Shown here: positions 42,988 through 54,187 of the stretch, piece after piece
How positions within the stretch are numbered: the first letter of the stretch is position 1
Layout of the letters: each line of letters begins with the position of its first letter
Assembly (NCBI RefSeq): GCF_900120175.1
Contig: NZ_FQLF01000002.1
Coordinates: 186,001 to 250,000, forward strand
From: Oceanicoccus sp. KOV_DT_Chl
Lineage (GTDB): Bacteria > Pseudomonadota > Gammaproteobacteria > Pseudomonadales > Dasaniaceae
DNA length: 64,000 bases
Direction of reading: 5' to 3'
The notes under the pieces: generated by a model
The model's database searches: none
What the model was told of the DNA's origin: nothing
Seen by the model: only the letters and a program-made list of their open reading frames with translations
Translations under genes and position numbers: made by a program

Positions 42988-44246
42988 TCAATCCGCGGCT
43001 ACTGCTGTCTGAATTTGCGATAATTCAGGACCAACCCGATCAGCAACTGAACGAAGTTGCGACAGATCAAACCCAAACACTTCAGCAGCTTTTTCTCCGA
43101 GCATACTACGAACCTCTAATTCCGGCACAGTACCGAAAGATTGCTGCAAAGCAGTCATAGTATTTGGCCAAGTCCCTTCCATATGCGGATAATCCGAGCC
43201 CCACATAATTTTGTCTACACCAATTTTATACCGCTCCTCCATCTCCAGCGGGCCAATAAAGGAAGCCCCCATAAAACAGTTGCGCTGAAAATATTCGGTA
43301 GGGGTTAGATTTAAGCCCTTTTTGAAATACGCAAATAAGGGGTTTTGCGCCTTGTGCTCTAACCAACGCAAAGACTCGCTAATCCAGGCACAACCGGCTT
43401 CAGTAAAAATTAATTTCAAGTGGGGGTGACGCTCAAAAGCGCCACTCCACACCATGGCGGCGAATGGGCGGCGCGCCCACATATCAACTTCAGTGATATA
43501 CATTGGCGTAGCGGCAGGCACATCACCATAATCAGGTGACCAACCAGAATGCGTATGAATTGGCATTGCCAGCTCTTCACACACTGCCCATATAGGTTCG
43601 TAGCGCGGGTGATGATAATAAGGGTGTTGGCCAGTACTGGTTGGCAATAAAACGCCTCCAAACAAACCGGCTTTTCTTGCTTCACGAATTTCCTGAACGG
43701 TGACAGCAATATCATTCACATCGATAAGTGCAACACCGGCATGACGCCCTGGATTGACCTTGCAAAAATCAGCCAGCCACCGATTATAAGCGCGAATACC
43801 CTGTAAACTTTGCTCGTCGGTGACCGCGTATCGGTATTGCATTAAGCCCGCGCCAAATGGCGCCATCTGTGGAAAAATTACTTCTCCGGCTAAGCCGTCA
43901 TCTTCCAGTTCCTGTAAGCGCACTGCAGCATCAAATTCCCCACGGCGCGGCGCAAAGGGGCTTGACTCATCACTGAGCATTGCCATTAACTGCTCATCAC
44001 TTAATTCTTTAGACTCATTGAGCGCGCCTTGTTGAAACTTGGCATTGCCCTCTTCTCCCGCCATCTGGGTAAATTTTTCCACTTCTTCCTGATCAAAAAA
44101 GTACCCATTCGACCAATCATCTCGCGCGTATAATTCACCCACCAGCTATTAGCCTCTGCGTGAAAAGCGGATGGCATATAATCGTTATACATATTGGGCA
44201 ATGCCCCTGCATGACAATCAGAACTAATCATCAACAACTTACTCAT
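42988..44246 (-). pseudogene. Amidohydrolase (metal-dependent hydrolase), frameshifted
   Basis: Full protein would be about 419 residues. The N-terminal part (MSKLLMISSDCHAGALPNMY, a D-x-H type metal motif of amidohydrolase-2 proteins) ends in frame 2. The rest (ELYARDDWSNGYFF onward, with HTHSGWSPDYG and IMWGSDYPHMEGTW) continues in another frame. One extra G in the GGG run at 44138-44140 would rejoin them as WWGELYARDDW. It is either a real frameshift or a sequencing error. The catalytic parts look intact otherwise. Confidence 0.85.
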
Positions 44247-44439
44247 AGCCGTCGGACCCTCAAAAAAGACAAAATTTAATGACCTTATAACAAACACCTT
44301 AGAGCATTTTTCGACCAAGGTATAATGAAACAATGTTAAGAAAAGCACAGCGGACGCAGCGCTAAAACACTACTCACTAAAAACTAATAACACACATCAA
44401 CTTCTTCCCTGAACAACGATTCCACTCTACATCAGTCTG

Positions 44440-44676
44440 CTATTTTGGCAGCGTTTGCGCATGCACCACGCCAAAGATAAACACCTGGATAAAGTGCCAT
44501 AACTTATTGCCTTCAGCTTTCATTACACGCTTGGCAAAAACCACACATTCAATAGTATGCGCCACCAATAAAAACAGCGTAACCCAATAAAAAATGGTGT
44601 TTAACGGACCTGGCATAGCCACAAAAAAACTGGCAACACAAACGGCCCACACGGCGATGACGATTAACTTAACCAT
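44440..44676 (-). CDS. DUF1145-type small membrane protein
   Basis: A 78-residue protein with two to three predicted membrane spans (MVKLIVIAVWAVCVASFFVAMPGPLN start). It resembles the DUF1145 family; function unknown. Confidence 0.65.
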   Translation of the reverse strand: MVKLIVIAVWAVCVASFFVAMPGPLNTIFYWVTLFLLVAHTIECVVFAKRVMKAEGNKLWHFIQVFIFGVVHAQTLPK

Positions 44677-44742
44677 TATAATTTCCTCAAAAATTATTCT
44701 TATTAAAACAGCCAGACCTATAACGACGATGGTAACCAGACG

Positions 44743-46337
44743 TTAAGGCGACAACTCAAACACTAAAAAAACATTACCCTCGCGACCACCGGCACTAACC
44801 ATACCGCCATAGCCGGAATTGGTTAATAACAAGCCGTCGCTAACGACTACACCACCAGCATCCAACGTGCCGCCGCTCCCCAATAAACCATTCACTCCCT
44901 GATAATTTCTCTTGGTATCATAGCTCCATAATTCAATACCTGTATCGGTCGCATAAGCATGAATCACTCCATCCAGACCGGGCGCAATAACCGCACCATC
45001 TATCAGCGTTATTGCTGCGGACAAACCATTGCGACAACCTTTAATTGCCTCTCCGGACTTATCTACACAAGAAAAATTCACTTTAGTCTGCCAAATAAGC
45101 TCACCGGTATTTACATCCAACTTACTGATCGATGGATTAGGCTCTCCTGCAATAACTTTACCCATTAAATCAGCGTCGGATATCGGCACATAAAGCGCAT
45201 CATTAGCTGCAGCCATTCCCCAATGCACACCACCCAGGATGCCACCGCGACCCATTTTCTTTGACCACACCACTGCACCACTATTGGCCGGATCTAGCGC
45301 ATACACCATGCCAGACTTTTGACCGGCCAAAATCATGTCTCGTCCCTGACTGGTTTTAATCAGTATTGGAGGCGCACCAAAATCAAAATCTGGCCCCTCC
45401 TCATCGGGACAATTGACTGAGATCCCACCTATGCAGGCCACGTTCCAAATATCATTGCGAAGCAGTTGCTGCTTCCAACGCAGCTCACCTGTTTTTAAAT
45501 CCATTGCCATAATAGCATCACTGCCACCCTCTGCAGGCTCGCTGTAATTTTGGCCCGAACCGACATAGAGCACTCCGCGCTCAACATCAATAGTGGGTGC
45601 AGACCATACTGGCGCCCCGGACGGGCCATATTGCCGCACAAAAATCACATTTCGTTTTACCGGTTTGGGCGGCTGAGTAATGGTATGGGTCTTCCACACA
45701 GACCTACCGGTGTTGGCGTCCAAGGCATTGACGCCGCCGCGGAAGGTACAGCAGTTGTAAAAAGGATTGAGCGCATGGCCCGCTTCAAAAGAAGAAAGGG
45801 GGAAATAAACCATACCCTGATAAAATACCGGCGAGCCCGTAATCATGACGATGGGATGTGCATCCAACATCACTTTCCAATGTTGCCGGCCATCCTGAAT
45901 GTTTATCGCGTATCCCCAACCATCCTGATCACCAAAAAATACCAATTGTTGACCATCGACACTACCGATTTCAATTGCAGTACGCACCTCGGCCTCAGCC
46001 TGGTAACGCCAGTAAACACAACCAGACTGGCGGTCCAACGCAAATACCGCCCCTCTTCACTCCCCACAATAATCATCTGGTCAGTCACTGCTGGCACAGA
46101 GCGGGGATGCACAGTATCATCAAACACAAAGCTCCAGCGTAAACTTAAGCTCGGCAAATCGGTGGCCCCAATGCCTGCCACCGCTAAGTCGCGATATCTC
46201 GTCTGCACTAAATCATCACTCCACCCCGTACTCAAAAGCTGCTGACTGGCAGTGACCGTTTGTGTACACCCCTCATACTCGGTCTGTGCACTAACAGTCA
46301 ACGTTACTGCCATCAACACTACTATTTTAAAAAGCAT
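44743..46337 (-). pseudogene. PQQ beta-propeller protein, frameshifted
   Basis: A secreted PQQ-type dehydrogenase or propeller-repeat protein of about 530 residues. A signal peptide and first repeats (MLFKIVVLMAVTLTVSA ... MIIVGSEEG) lie in one frame and the rest (VFALDRQSGCVYWRYQAEAE onward, with repeats such as GKVIAGEPNPSISKLDVNTG) in another. One extra G in the GGGG run at 46050-46053 would rejoin them as SEEGAVFALDRQSG. Resembles polyvinyl-alcohol dehydrogenase-like proteins; the substrate is unknown. Confidence 0.82.
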
Positions 46338-46393
46338 TCTGGTTTTTCTATAGATCATTCCATGTACCCACTTAGCCCTTATCCAGTAATTAT

Positions 46394-46873
46394 TTAAGCC
46401 TGTTTTTTCTCTTGGAGAAGTTTTTCGCGCACATTCATCAACACCACACCGTATTGATTATCTCCTCTGCGGTCGCGGCCACACCCCCAATAATAATCAT
46501 ACTGGCTATTTTCCACTAATTTTCTGTTATCGGTTGCCAACAACTCCTCGGCAATTTCAGGATAAGTTCGGCACTTGGTATAAACCGCGCGCGTCATTAC
46601 AGTAGTTTTAACTCGCTTCCAATCCGCACGCAGTTTTTTAAACCGGCTACGCCCCATTTTACGGGCTTGCTTGGGATGTGCCGCCAATCGAATTTGCTCC
46701 TGCACCGACTCATCCTGGAACTTCATCGCCTGAAAATAATGCTCCACTGACGGCCACAGCTTTCCCTCCAACTGAAAGTTGTGTCTGGAAAATGTGCCCA
46801 ATACATTACTGACATCTGCACGGGAAAGATAAATAGCGCTTTCGTCGCTCTCAGGGAAAATACCTGATGACAT
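46394..46873 (-). CDS. NADAR (YbiA-like) family protein
   Basis: A 159-residue protein with WPSVEHYFQAMKFQDE, RKMGRSRFKKLRADW and YYWGCGRDRRGDNQYGVVLMNVR, which match the NADAR/DUF1768 family. NADAR proteins act on ADP-ribose-linked or riboflavin-pathway N-glycosides. Strong match. Confidence 0.88.
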   Translation of the reverse strand: MSSGIFPESDESAIYLSRADVSNVLGTFSRHNFQLEGKLWPSVEHYFQAMKFQDESVQEQIRLAAHPKQARKMGRSRFKKLRADWKRVKTTVMTRAVYTKCRTYPEIAEELLATDNRKLVENSQYDYYWGCGRDRRGDNQYGVVLMNVREKLLQEKKQA

Positions 46874-47142
46874 AGCAAAGAGTCCTTCAAAAAGTTAACC
46901 GAGTGTAAACTATTTTTACGATTGGGTTCGCGAGTATTACCAGCTTGTAAGCCTTGCTTAATAAAATGATCGCTACAGTCAAATCAGGCAGAAACGGCAG
47001 TAGTAGATGAGCAAAACTTGCCCAAAGGGGTGTGAAATAATAAAGGACTTGGGCCTAACGATAAAAAAGGAGACAGCTTGCAATGACCACTATTGAGCAC
47101 TTCTACAATTAAGCAGCTACTACCTCATCAATGACTGAGCGC

Positions 47143-48552
47143 TCACTCCTGACTTTCTTTCAGCTCCATATAGCGCTCTTCCAATTCGATATGCTGGGTT
47201 TGCAAATTTAATAATTCTTGCTGCATTTCTTCCAGCTTGGACTTAAGGATTTCAACATGACCGGCTGTCGCTCCATCATCACCACCTGCAGCCTCCAATT
47301 GAAATTTTAGGCCTTGGTTTTCTTCCTCCAGTGCAGCAATGGTGCTCAGCATGTCCTTGCCTTCATTGGTCAATTCATTCACCACCGATTCAATTTGAGA
47401 AATCTCTTCATCTGAAGAATCAGCATCTTTTTCTGTTGCTGGATTTGCACTAACACCCTGCTCAAGCTTAGCTCTTAACTCTTCATTTTCCTGCAGCGCA
47501 CGATCAAGTTCATCTTCAATCAATTGGGTACAGGTTTCTGCTTCTTGTAGGAAACGCTGCTGTTTTTCTAGCTGCTCGCTTAACTCAGCCATGGTTTGCT
47601 GCTGTTCTTCCTTGCTATCAGCACCTTCCAGTTTTTTCCTTAATTCTGCGATCACTTTTTGTTGATCAATAGACGCATTCCGTAAGCGCTGCACTTCTTT
47701 CTGATGCGCAATGATTGCCTGACCAACATTTGTTCCCGAATCAGGCTTGGTATCCGAAGTTAATTTATCACCGTCGCCACCCAGCATATTGCCAAGCTCA
47801 TCAAAGGCAGAAGAGTAACTCTCCATCAGCGCATCAAATTCCTTGCCCGCTGATAACTCTCTACTCATTTCCATTAGCTGTTCGTAATAAACATCAGCTT
47901 GCCGCTTGGCTGCTTTCCACTTGGATTCAAGCCCTTCAGTCTTATCCTTATAACGTTGCAGCGCTTCAATTTCTTCGGTGTACTTGGCAATGAGTTTGGC
48001 ATTACTCTCTTTGTCACTACTGTCCGTGCTTTCATCACTGGCGCTTGAGTCTTCCGATTCCGGCTCTTCAGCTTTGGCTTCCGGTTGTGCACTTTGATAA
48101 AACTGGATTATCTGTTGAAACTTGGCCTGTAACACATCCCAACTTGACGTTTCTTCACCACCGGCATAACGGGCTTCTTTTTCGGCAATTAAAAAAGCAT
48201 GCCGCAATGAAGCTGCTTGACGATCCAGCGGGGTATCCGGGGCAATATCCAGCACGATATCGCGATCAGGGTTTAACGAGTTGTGATGCTCACGGGTCCC
48301 CTCAATTTCTTCATCCATATAATCCAAAAAGGCTTTCGGCTTTACTTTTTCTTTGGCCGCTAATTTTTTTAGCGCTTTCTTGGTTTCTTTCCGTGATTTA
48401 CCGAGCGTCTGCCGCAGGGCAATCAATTTCGCTTCAAGCTCAGCAATCAGCTTTTTTAACTTACCCACATGTATCAATAAAAAACCACAGAGTAGTAGCA
48501 GCAAGACAGCTAACTCGGCAGAGATATACAGGAGAATATTTGAATCAGGCAT
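47143..48552 (-). CDS. Membrane-anchored coiled-coil protein
   Basis: A protein of about 469 residues with one N-terminal membrane span (LLYISAELAVLLLLLCGFLL), then a Lys-rich helix and long coiled coils in the second half. Acidic Ser/Glu-rich linker near residues 165-200. Function unknown; possibly a scaffold at the inner membrane. ATG at 48552 is chosen over upstream starts because GGAAC lies about 6 nt before it. Confidence 0.75.
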   Translation of the reverse strand: MPDSNILLYISAELAVLLLLLCGFLLIHVGKLKKLIAELEAKLIALRQTLGKSRKETKKALKKLAAKEKVKPKAFLDYMDEEIEGTREHHNSLNPDRDIVLDIAPDTPLDRQAASLRHAFLIAEKEARYAGGEETSSWDVLQAKFQQIIQFYQSAQPEAKAEEPESEDSSASDESTDSSDKESNAKLIAKYTEEIEALQRYKDKTEGLESKWKAAKRQADVYYEQLMEMSRELSAGKEFDALMESYSSAFDELGNMLGGDGDKLTSDTKPDSGTNVGQAIIAHQKEVQRLRNASIDQQKVIAELRKKLEGADSKEEQQQTMAELSEQLEKQQRFLQEAETCTQLIEDELDRALQENEELRAKLEQGVSANPATEKDADSSDEEISQIESVVNELTNEGKDMLSTIAALEEENQGLKFQLEAAGGDDGATAGHVEILKSKLEEMQQELLNLQTQHIELEERYMELKESQE

Positions 48553-48751
48553 AGAGTGTTCCATAGCACAGTAGCCAGCCAGCTTGATGATCAATTACCA
48601 ATCTTACTTCAAGCCCGAAGAACTCTAGCTAAGCCACTGAAACTATACATATTTTATAATTCGGTAAGTATGGTACAGACGTATGGATTTAGCCACTTTA
48701 AAGCGGTCAATATTCAATCAATTGGAAATAATCCCAAATCCTTGCTGCCGA

Positions 48752-49573
48752 TTACTGTCGAAATAAACGCAGATTCCTAGGGTTTTGCTCTATGGAACTT
48801 CTGAACGGGTTAATATCCAGGCCACCACGGCGGACATACCGCGCATAAACAGATAACTGCCGCGGCTTACACTGAGCCATAATGTCGCAGTAAATTCGTT
48901 CCACACATTGTTCGTGAAACTCCTGATGCTGGCGATAACCGACGATATATTCCAATAAACCCGCTCGCTCAATCTTAGCCCCTGAGTAATGAATCAGTAA
49001 GCTGCCCCAATCAGGTTGACCGGTCACTGGGCATAAAGAACGCAGTAAATGACTGCTTAATTGCTCCTCAATATGCTTACTGGAAGTCCTTAACAATTTA
49101 GGATCCGCGCTATAGCGAGTAATCTCAATGTCCAACGCATCCAGGCACTCTCCCGGTACATTACCTGGCGCTAATCCAGCATCGCTCACTGGCAACAAGC
49201 TGACACTAACAGCAGCCCCGGCACAGGCGGATAAATCCTGCACCATTAATGCTTGCACTTGCGACCAATCGGTAAATTTGGTCTGGTTAAAAGAATTGAG
49301 ATAGAGCTTGAATGATTTCGACTCAATAATATTCGGTGATTGGCACGGAACATAAAACTCAGCACAGGCCACTTGCGGCTTACCTTTATTATTCAGCCAT
49401 GACAATTCATAGGCATTCCATATATCAACGCCATGAAACGGCAATTGCGCGTCGTGAATACCCAAAGTGATTCGAGAGTCTTTTCTAGCGATGGCAAACA
49501 ACAGCGCAGGCGTATACTGATCAACGTAAGCTACCGCTTTACCTAACAAAATCTCCGAATTCTCATCACTCAT
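48752..49573 (-). CDS. queF: QueF, NADPH-dependent preQ0 reductase
   Basis: A 273-residue type II QueF that reduces preQ0 to preQ1 in queuosine synthesis. Signatures: ESKSFKLYLNSFNQTKF, SLCPVTGQPDWGSL and HYSGAKIERAGLLEYIV. The catalytic Cys is in the first half (VPCQSPNIIESKS). It is unlinked to queE here. Confidence 0.95.
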   Translation of the reverse strand: MSDENSEILLGKAVAYVDQYTPALLFAIARKDSRITLGIHDAQLPFHGVDIWNAYELSWLNNKGKPQVACAEFYVPCQSPNIIESKSFKLYLNSFNQTKFTDWSQVQALMVQDLSACAGAAVSVSLLPVSDAGLAPGNVPGECLDALDIEITRYSADPKLLRTSSKHIEEQLSSHLLRSLCPVTGQPDWGSLLIHYSGAKIERAGLLEYIVGYRQHQEFHEQCVERIYCDIMAQCKPRQLSVYARYVRRGGLDINPFRSSIEQNPRNLRLFRQ

Positions 49574-49594
49574 CTTAGCAACCTTATCGCTGTA

Positions 49595-50368
49595 CTACTG
49601 ACGCAAGCGCTTGCCCGAATTAAGTAAATGAACACTGAACACATAAGCGATCACCGTAAATACCAGTACCATAATTAATGACCATGTGACATTCACATCA
49701 CTAATCCCCAATACCCCATAACGGAAAGCATTAACAATGTATAAGATAGGATTAATCTTTGAAACGCCCGCCCAGAAATCAGGCAGTAAATCCGTTGAAT
49801 AGAACACCCCACCGAGATAAATTAAAGGGGTCAGTAGAAACGTTGGAATAATAGAGATATCGTCAAAGGAATTAGCATAGACCGCGTTGATAAAACCTGC
49901 CATCGAAAAAAACACCGAGGTTAAGACCACTATCGCAATAGTCACGGTATAGCTGTGAATTTGTAGGTCAGTAAAAAATAAAGCAACCAACGTCACAATA
50001 ATCCCCACGCCTAATCCACGAGCAACGCCCCCCATCACATAGCCCAACAAAATAATATAATTTGGCGTAGGCGATACCAGAATTTCTTCCACAAAACGCT
50101 GAAACTTGGCACCAAAAAACGATGAGACAACATTGGTATAGGAGCTGGTGATCACCGACATCATAATTAAACCAGGTACCACGAATTCCATATACGTCAC
50201 ACCAGCCATGGTACCAATGCGACTGCCAATCAAATTACCAAAAATAATAAAATACAGGGTGATCGTAATAACCGGCGGAACTAAGGTTTGCGTCCAAATC
50301 CGCATAAAGCGTTTAATTTCTTTGCGCACCAAAGTCATTAACGCAATTAACTGTTCTTGAAAACTCAT
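49595..50368 (-). CDS. ABC-2 type exporter permease
   Basis: A 257-residue permease with six predicted spans and the ABC-2 signature region (LTPLIYLGGVFYSTDLLPDFW). It pairs with the ATPase gene 24 bp upstream, as in YadGH-like exporters. Confidence 0.92.
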   Translation of the reverse strand: MSFQEQLIALMTLVRKEIKRFMRIWTQTLVPPVITITLYFIIFGNLIGSRIGTMAGVTYMEFVVPGLIMMSVITSSYTNVVSSFFGAKFQRFVEEILVSPTPNYIILLGYVMGGVARGLGVGIIVTLVALFFTDLQIHSYTVTIAIVVLTSVFFSMAGFINAVYANSFDDISIIPTFLLTPLIYLGGVFYSTDLLPDFWAGVSKINPILYIVNAFRYGVLGISDVNVTWSLIMVLVFTVIAYVFSVHLLNSGKRLRQ

Positions 50369-50392
50369 TATATATTCGCCGTTATAAAATAA

Positions 50393-51328
50393 TTAAGACT
50401 GTTCGGTAGCGCCATTAGCTACCAAATTAACAAACAACTCTTCTAAACGATTAGCCTTATTACGCATACTGGACACCGCAATACCCTGCTTGTTAAGCGA
50501 TACAAATAAATCATTTATGTTTTGTCCTTTGGCCACATCCACTTCCAGAGAACTGCTATCCGTTGAAGACAAAACACAATTAAAGCCCTCTATTTCAGGG
50601 ACCTCGGTTAATGGCTGTGTCACATCCAGAATAAGTACTTCTTTATGCAGTTGCGATAGCAAACTTTTCATACTGGAATTTTGCACGATGCTGCCATGAT
50701 CAATAATGGCAATATTGCGACACAGACTTTCAGCCTCTTCCAGATAATGCGTAGTTAAAATGATGGTAGTACCCTGATTATTCAGTTCTCGCAGAAATAC
50801 CCACATAGAGCGGCGCATCTCTATATCTACGCCGGCGGTGGGTTCATCCAAAATCAGCAACCGCGGTTCATGGACCAAGGCTCTGGCAATCATTAAGCGG
50901 CGCTTCATGCCACCAGACAAATTGCGCGCAGCTTCAGATCGCTTTTCCCATAGGCCCAGCGCTTTCAGATATTTTTCACTACGCTCGGTAGCTAATTTTT
51001 TCGGTAACCCATAGTAACCGGCCTGATTAACGAGAATATCAATCACTTTTTCAAAATTCGGGAAGTTAAACTCCTGCGGAACAATACCTAATTCTTTTTT
51101 CGCCAGTGAGAAATTTTTGTCGATATCGTGACCAAATATTTCTACCTGACCTCCGGTTTTCTTCACCAGTGAACAGATCACCCCTATGGTCGTAGACTTA
51201 CCCGCCCCATTGGGGCCCAACAACGCAAAGAAATCCCCTTGCTCCACTGTCAAATCAATGCCTTTAAGCGCCTCAAATCCATTGCCATACACCTTGGCCA
51301 ACTGCTTAATTGATAATGCGGTGGTCAT
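50393..51328 (-). CDS. ABC transporter ATP-binding protein
   Basis: A 311-residue ATPase with Walker A LLGPNGAGKSTTIG, signature LSGGMKRRLMIARAL, Walker B RLLILDEPTAGVD and a C-terminal extension of about 90 residues. It energises the adjacent ABC-2 permease; the substrate is unknown. Confidence 0.94.
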   Translation of the reverse strand: MTTALSIKQLAKVYGNGFEALKGIDLTVEQGDFFALLGPNGAGKSTTIGVICSLVKKTGGQVEIFGHDIDKNFSLAKKELGIVPQEFNFPNFEKVIDILVNQAGYYGLPKKLATERSEKYLKALGLWEKRSEAARNLSGGMKRRLMIARALVHEPRLLILDEPTAGVDIEMRRSMWVFLRELNNQGTTIILTTHYLEEAESLCRNIAIIDHGSIVQNSSMKSLLSQLHKEVLILDVTQPLTEVPEIEGFNCVLSSTDSSSLEVDVAKGQNINDLFVSLNKQGIAVSSMRNKANRLEELFVNLVANGATEQS

Positions 51329-51537
51329 TGTCCTACCTGTCGTTGTATTTAGTCACGATTTATAAATCAAAGGAGATAGATGGTACCACGAAGTGCTTTT
51401 TTCAAGGCCGGAAACGATTTTATCTGACGACGCGCTGTGTTGAGGAAAATACCGCACGGCCACCAAAAAGAGCCAGTAAAGCGTTATACTAGCCGCGCTA
51501 CTATCCTCAAAGACAATGACTACAAGGTTAGCACCCA

Positions 51538-51852
51538 ATGATCAGAGCAGAAATTGAACAAGCATTAAGAACACTGCATCAGGCCATAGCCCAAGCCATA
51601 CCTGAAGATGACAGCGGCAACGCCATCAACGCACAATTTGAACATTTATTTAGCACCTTTGACAGCAGCGAAGACTACACCTTTATTGCGCAGGAACTAC
51701 TCAATAACTTGATAATGTTTTATCCAAACTTTACCCCGGCAATCCCCAGGGAACTACTATGGTCAGTCGGTGGATCCTGTATGCACTATTTGTCCGAAGA
51801 GGAAATGGAGCAATTTGCCGCTGCTGATACTGAGGAATCGACCAGGCACTAA
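51538..51852 (+). CDS. Conserved hypothetical, PA2817-like
   Basis: A 104-residue soluble protein (EIEQALRTLHQAIAQAIPED, ELLNNLIMFYPNFTPAIPRE, LLWSVGGSCMHYLSEEEM). It resembles Pseudomonas PA2817-like proteins, from memory, and lies next to the ABC exporter as there. Function unknown. Confidence 0.7.
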   Translation: MIRAEIEQALRTLHQAIAQAIPEDDSGNAINAQFEHLFSTFDSSEDYTFIAQELLNNLIMFYPNFTPAIPRELLWSVGGSCMHYLSEEEMEQFAAADTEESTRH

Positions 51853-51930
51853 GCACACGGTAATGCGTAAAAGCATTCGAAGCTGCGCCAACTTTTAGCT
51901 AAGCGCAGCCTCAATTTAACCACCTCTACT

Positions 51931-53354
51931 TTACGCCAACCCTGAAACAGCCTTCACTTCCAAAAAGTCGGCAAAGCCATGAGCGCCCCACTCGCGACCA
52001 TTACCTGACTGTTTATAGCCACCAAACGGTGTCAGCAAATCTCCAGACTGACCATTGATATTGATATTACCCGCGCGGATACGTGAAGCGACTGCTCGCA
52101 CCTGTGCCATATCATCACCCTGAATATATCCGGCCAGACCGTATGGGGTGTCATTGGCGATAGCGATGGCTTCTTCAATATCGTCATAAGGCAAAATCAC
52201 TACCACCGGACCAAAAATTTCTTCCTTGGCGATAGTCATCTCATTATTTACATCAGCAAAAACCGTCGGTTTAACAAAATACCCATGCTCTAGCCCTTCC
52301 GGCTTACCGACACCACCACAAACCAATGTAGCCCCTTCATCGATACCCTGTTGAATCAAGCTTTGTATTTTATTGAACTGCACTTCGCTCACCACTGGCC
52401 CCATAGTAGTACCTTCCGCTTTGGCATCACCGACCACCAAGTCTGCGGCAAATGCTGCCGCAATAGCTGCCGCCTGCTTCATTTTAGCGGCAGGAACCAA
52501 CATTCTCGAGGGCGCATTACAAGACTGCCCGGTATTCCTGAACATAACCTCCATACTGCGCGTAACGGCCGCCTCCAGATCCACATTGTCCAATACAATA
52601 TTGGGAGACTTACCACCTAATTCCTGCGCTACCCGCTTAATCGTTGGCGCAGCATTTTGCGCGACCAACGCACCGGCACGAGTAGAACCAGTAAACGACA
52701 TCATATCTACTTCGGGATGAGAGGACAGTGCGGTACCCACGCCCGGACCATCACCATTAATCATATTGAATACACCTGCGGGAACGCCAGCCTCCTCCAT
52801 CACCTGGCTAAATATATACGCCGATAAAGGCGCTACCTCTGAGGGTTTTAAAATAACTGTACAACCAACCGCCAGCGCTGGGGCTACTTTGCAGGTAATC
52901 TGATTGATTGGCCAATTCCAGGGTGTTATCAAACCACATACGCCAATCGGTTCTTTCATCACTAAACTATTGCCGACTGCTTCTTCAAAACTATAATTTT
53001 TGAGTATTTCCATAGCTGTACTCAAATGCCCGATTCCCGTTGCCGCTTGCGCCTCTACAGCCAATTTCGTAGGCGCACCCATCTCTTCGGAAATGGCATC
53101 GGCAATATCGCTATAACGCTTTTGATACACCGCACAAATCGATGCCAGTAATTCGATGCGAAATTCACGACTACTATAACCATAAGTATTAAATGCCTGC
53201 CTGGCCGCCACTGCCGCTTTATCCACATCGGCCGCCGAACCAATGGAAATCGTTGCGCACACTTGTTCGGTTGATGGATTGATCACCTCTAACGATTTTG
53301 CTGTTACTGGAGCCACCCACTCGCCATTGATAAAAATTTGTCATAGATACGCAT
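51931..53354 (-). pseudogene. Aldehyde dehydrogenase, frameshift near N-terminus
   Basis: An NAD(P)-dependent aldehyde dehydrogenase of about 474 residues. Catalytic residues are conserved: ITPWNWPINQITCKVAPALA, ELGGKSPNIVL (Glu) and NTGQSCNAPSR (Cys). The first residues MRIYDKF (ATG at 53354) lie in one frame, while INGEWVAPVTAK onward lies in another. One extra T in the run at 53332-53336 would join them. As drawn, the longest frame could start only at a GTG at 53316, which would lack the N-terminal strand. Confidence 0.85.
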
Positions 53355-53520
53355 TACTCTCTCCTATCCACTTAAACATTGACGCAAATATCTGCGGACA
53401 ACTATTAGACAACTTCAACCGTATTTTAGCCAGTGCTACAAGCTTACTTTTTGTTTAACTACTATGAACACAGTGTTAACCTCAGCCTGCATAAAACCCT
53501 TGGGTCAGGAGATAACCACA

Positions 53521-54159
53521 ATGCTTTCACAAAAACTATCCCCCAGTAGTTTCATCATAACCACTATTATATTGATCACAGCTTGCTCAGACCCCACAGC
53601 GCCTGATCCCACAGCTACAGCCCCCAAAAGTACAACGCAATCTGCTAAAGCTTACGACTTTAGCGCACTCGAAGCAGCTATCAACGCCGGTGACGCCATT
53701 CTCGCCCAGCAACTCCTCGCGCAAGCCCAGCAACAAACGTCAACCTCTGCGGATAGAATTGCCGAATACCAGATACAACTGGATAAAATTATAGCCAGCG
53801 CAGCCCAGCGCTATTTAGAACAGGCCCAGCAGCTAATGGAAGTCGCCTATCAACCGCTGGAATCCGGCCAGACAGACCAACCACGGCAACAACTCCAATC
53901 TGCCCATGAAGCCATTCAAAAAGCCAAAAGTCTGGAACAAAGCAACCCGGGCATTCAACTGGCTCTTAACAATCTTGAGAAAAAATATCTCTCTATGATT
54001 GAATCCGCAGCCGATGATCGCGCCTACAATCGCGCCAAAAGCTTTATCGAAGATTCGCTGACTATGGAGCTTAAGCAAGAAGGTATTCTGGCTAGCGGTG
54101 CCACTATTGATAAAGCCATTATGCGCAAGGCCAGATCGATCAATCCAATGCCCATGTAA
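53521..54159 (+). CDS. Lipoprotein with helical repeats
   Basis: A 212-residue lipoprotein (signal ending IILITAC, lipobox ITAC) with a Pro/Thr-rich linker, then Gln/Ala-rich helices (AQQLLAQAQQQ, YLEQAQQLMEVAYQPLESG). ATG at 53521 has GGAG about 9 nt upstream. Function unknown. Confidence 0.75.
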   Translation: MLSQKLSPSSFIITTIILITACSDPTAPDPTATAPKSTTQSAKAYDFSALEAAINAGDAILAQQLLAQAQQQTSTSADRIAEYQIQLDKIIASAAQRYLEQAQQLMEVAYQPLESGQTDQPRQQLQSAHEAIQKAKSLEQSNPGIQLALNNLEKKYLSMIESAADDRAYNRAKSFIEDSLTMELKQEGILASGATIDKAIMRKARSINPMPM

Positions 54160-54187
54160 ACTCACCCACTGATAAAGGATCAACAAT

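Noticed and set aside
48045-48554. Plus-strand 169-residue protein
   Set aside because: It is antisense to the coiled-coil protein, which has a good start, a membrane span and heptad-like sequence.
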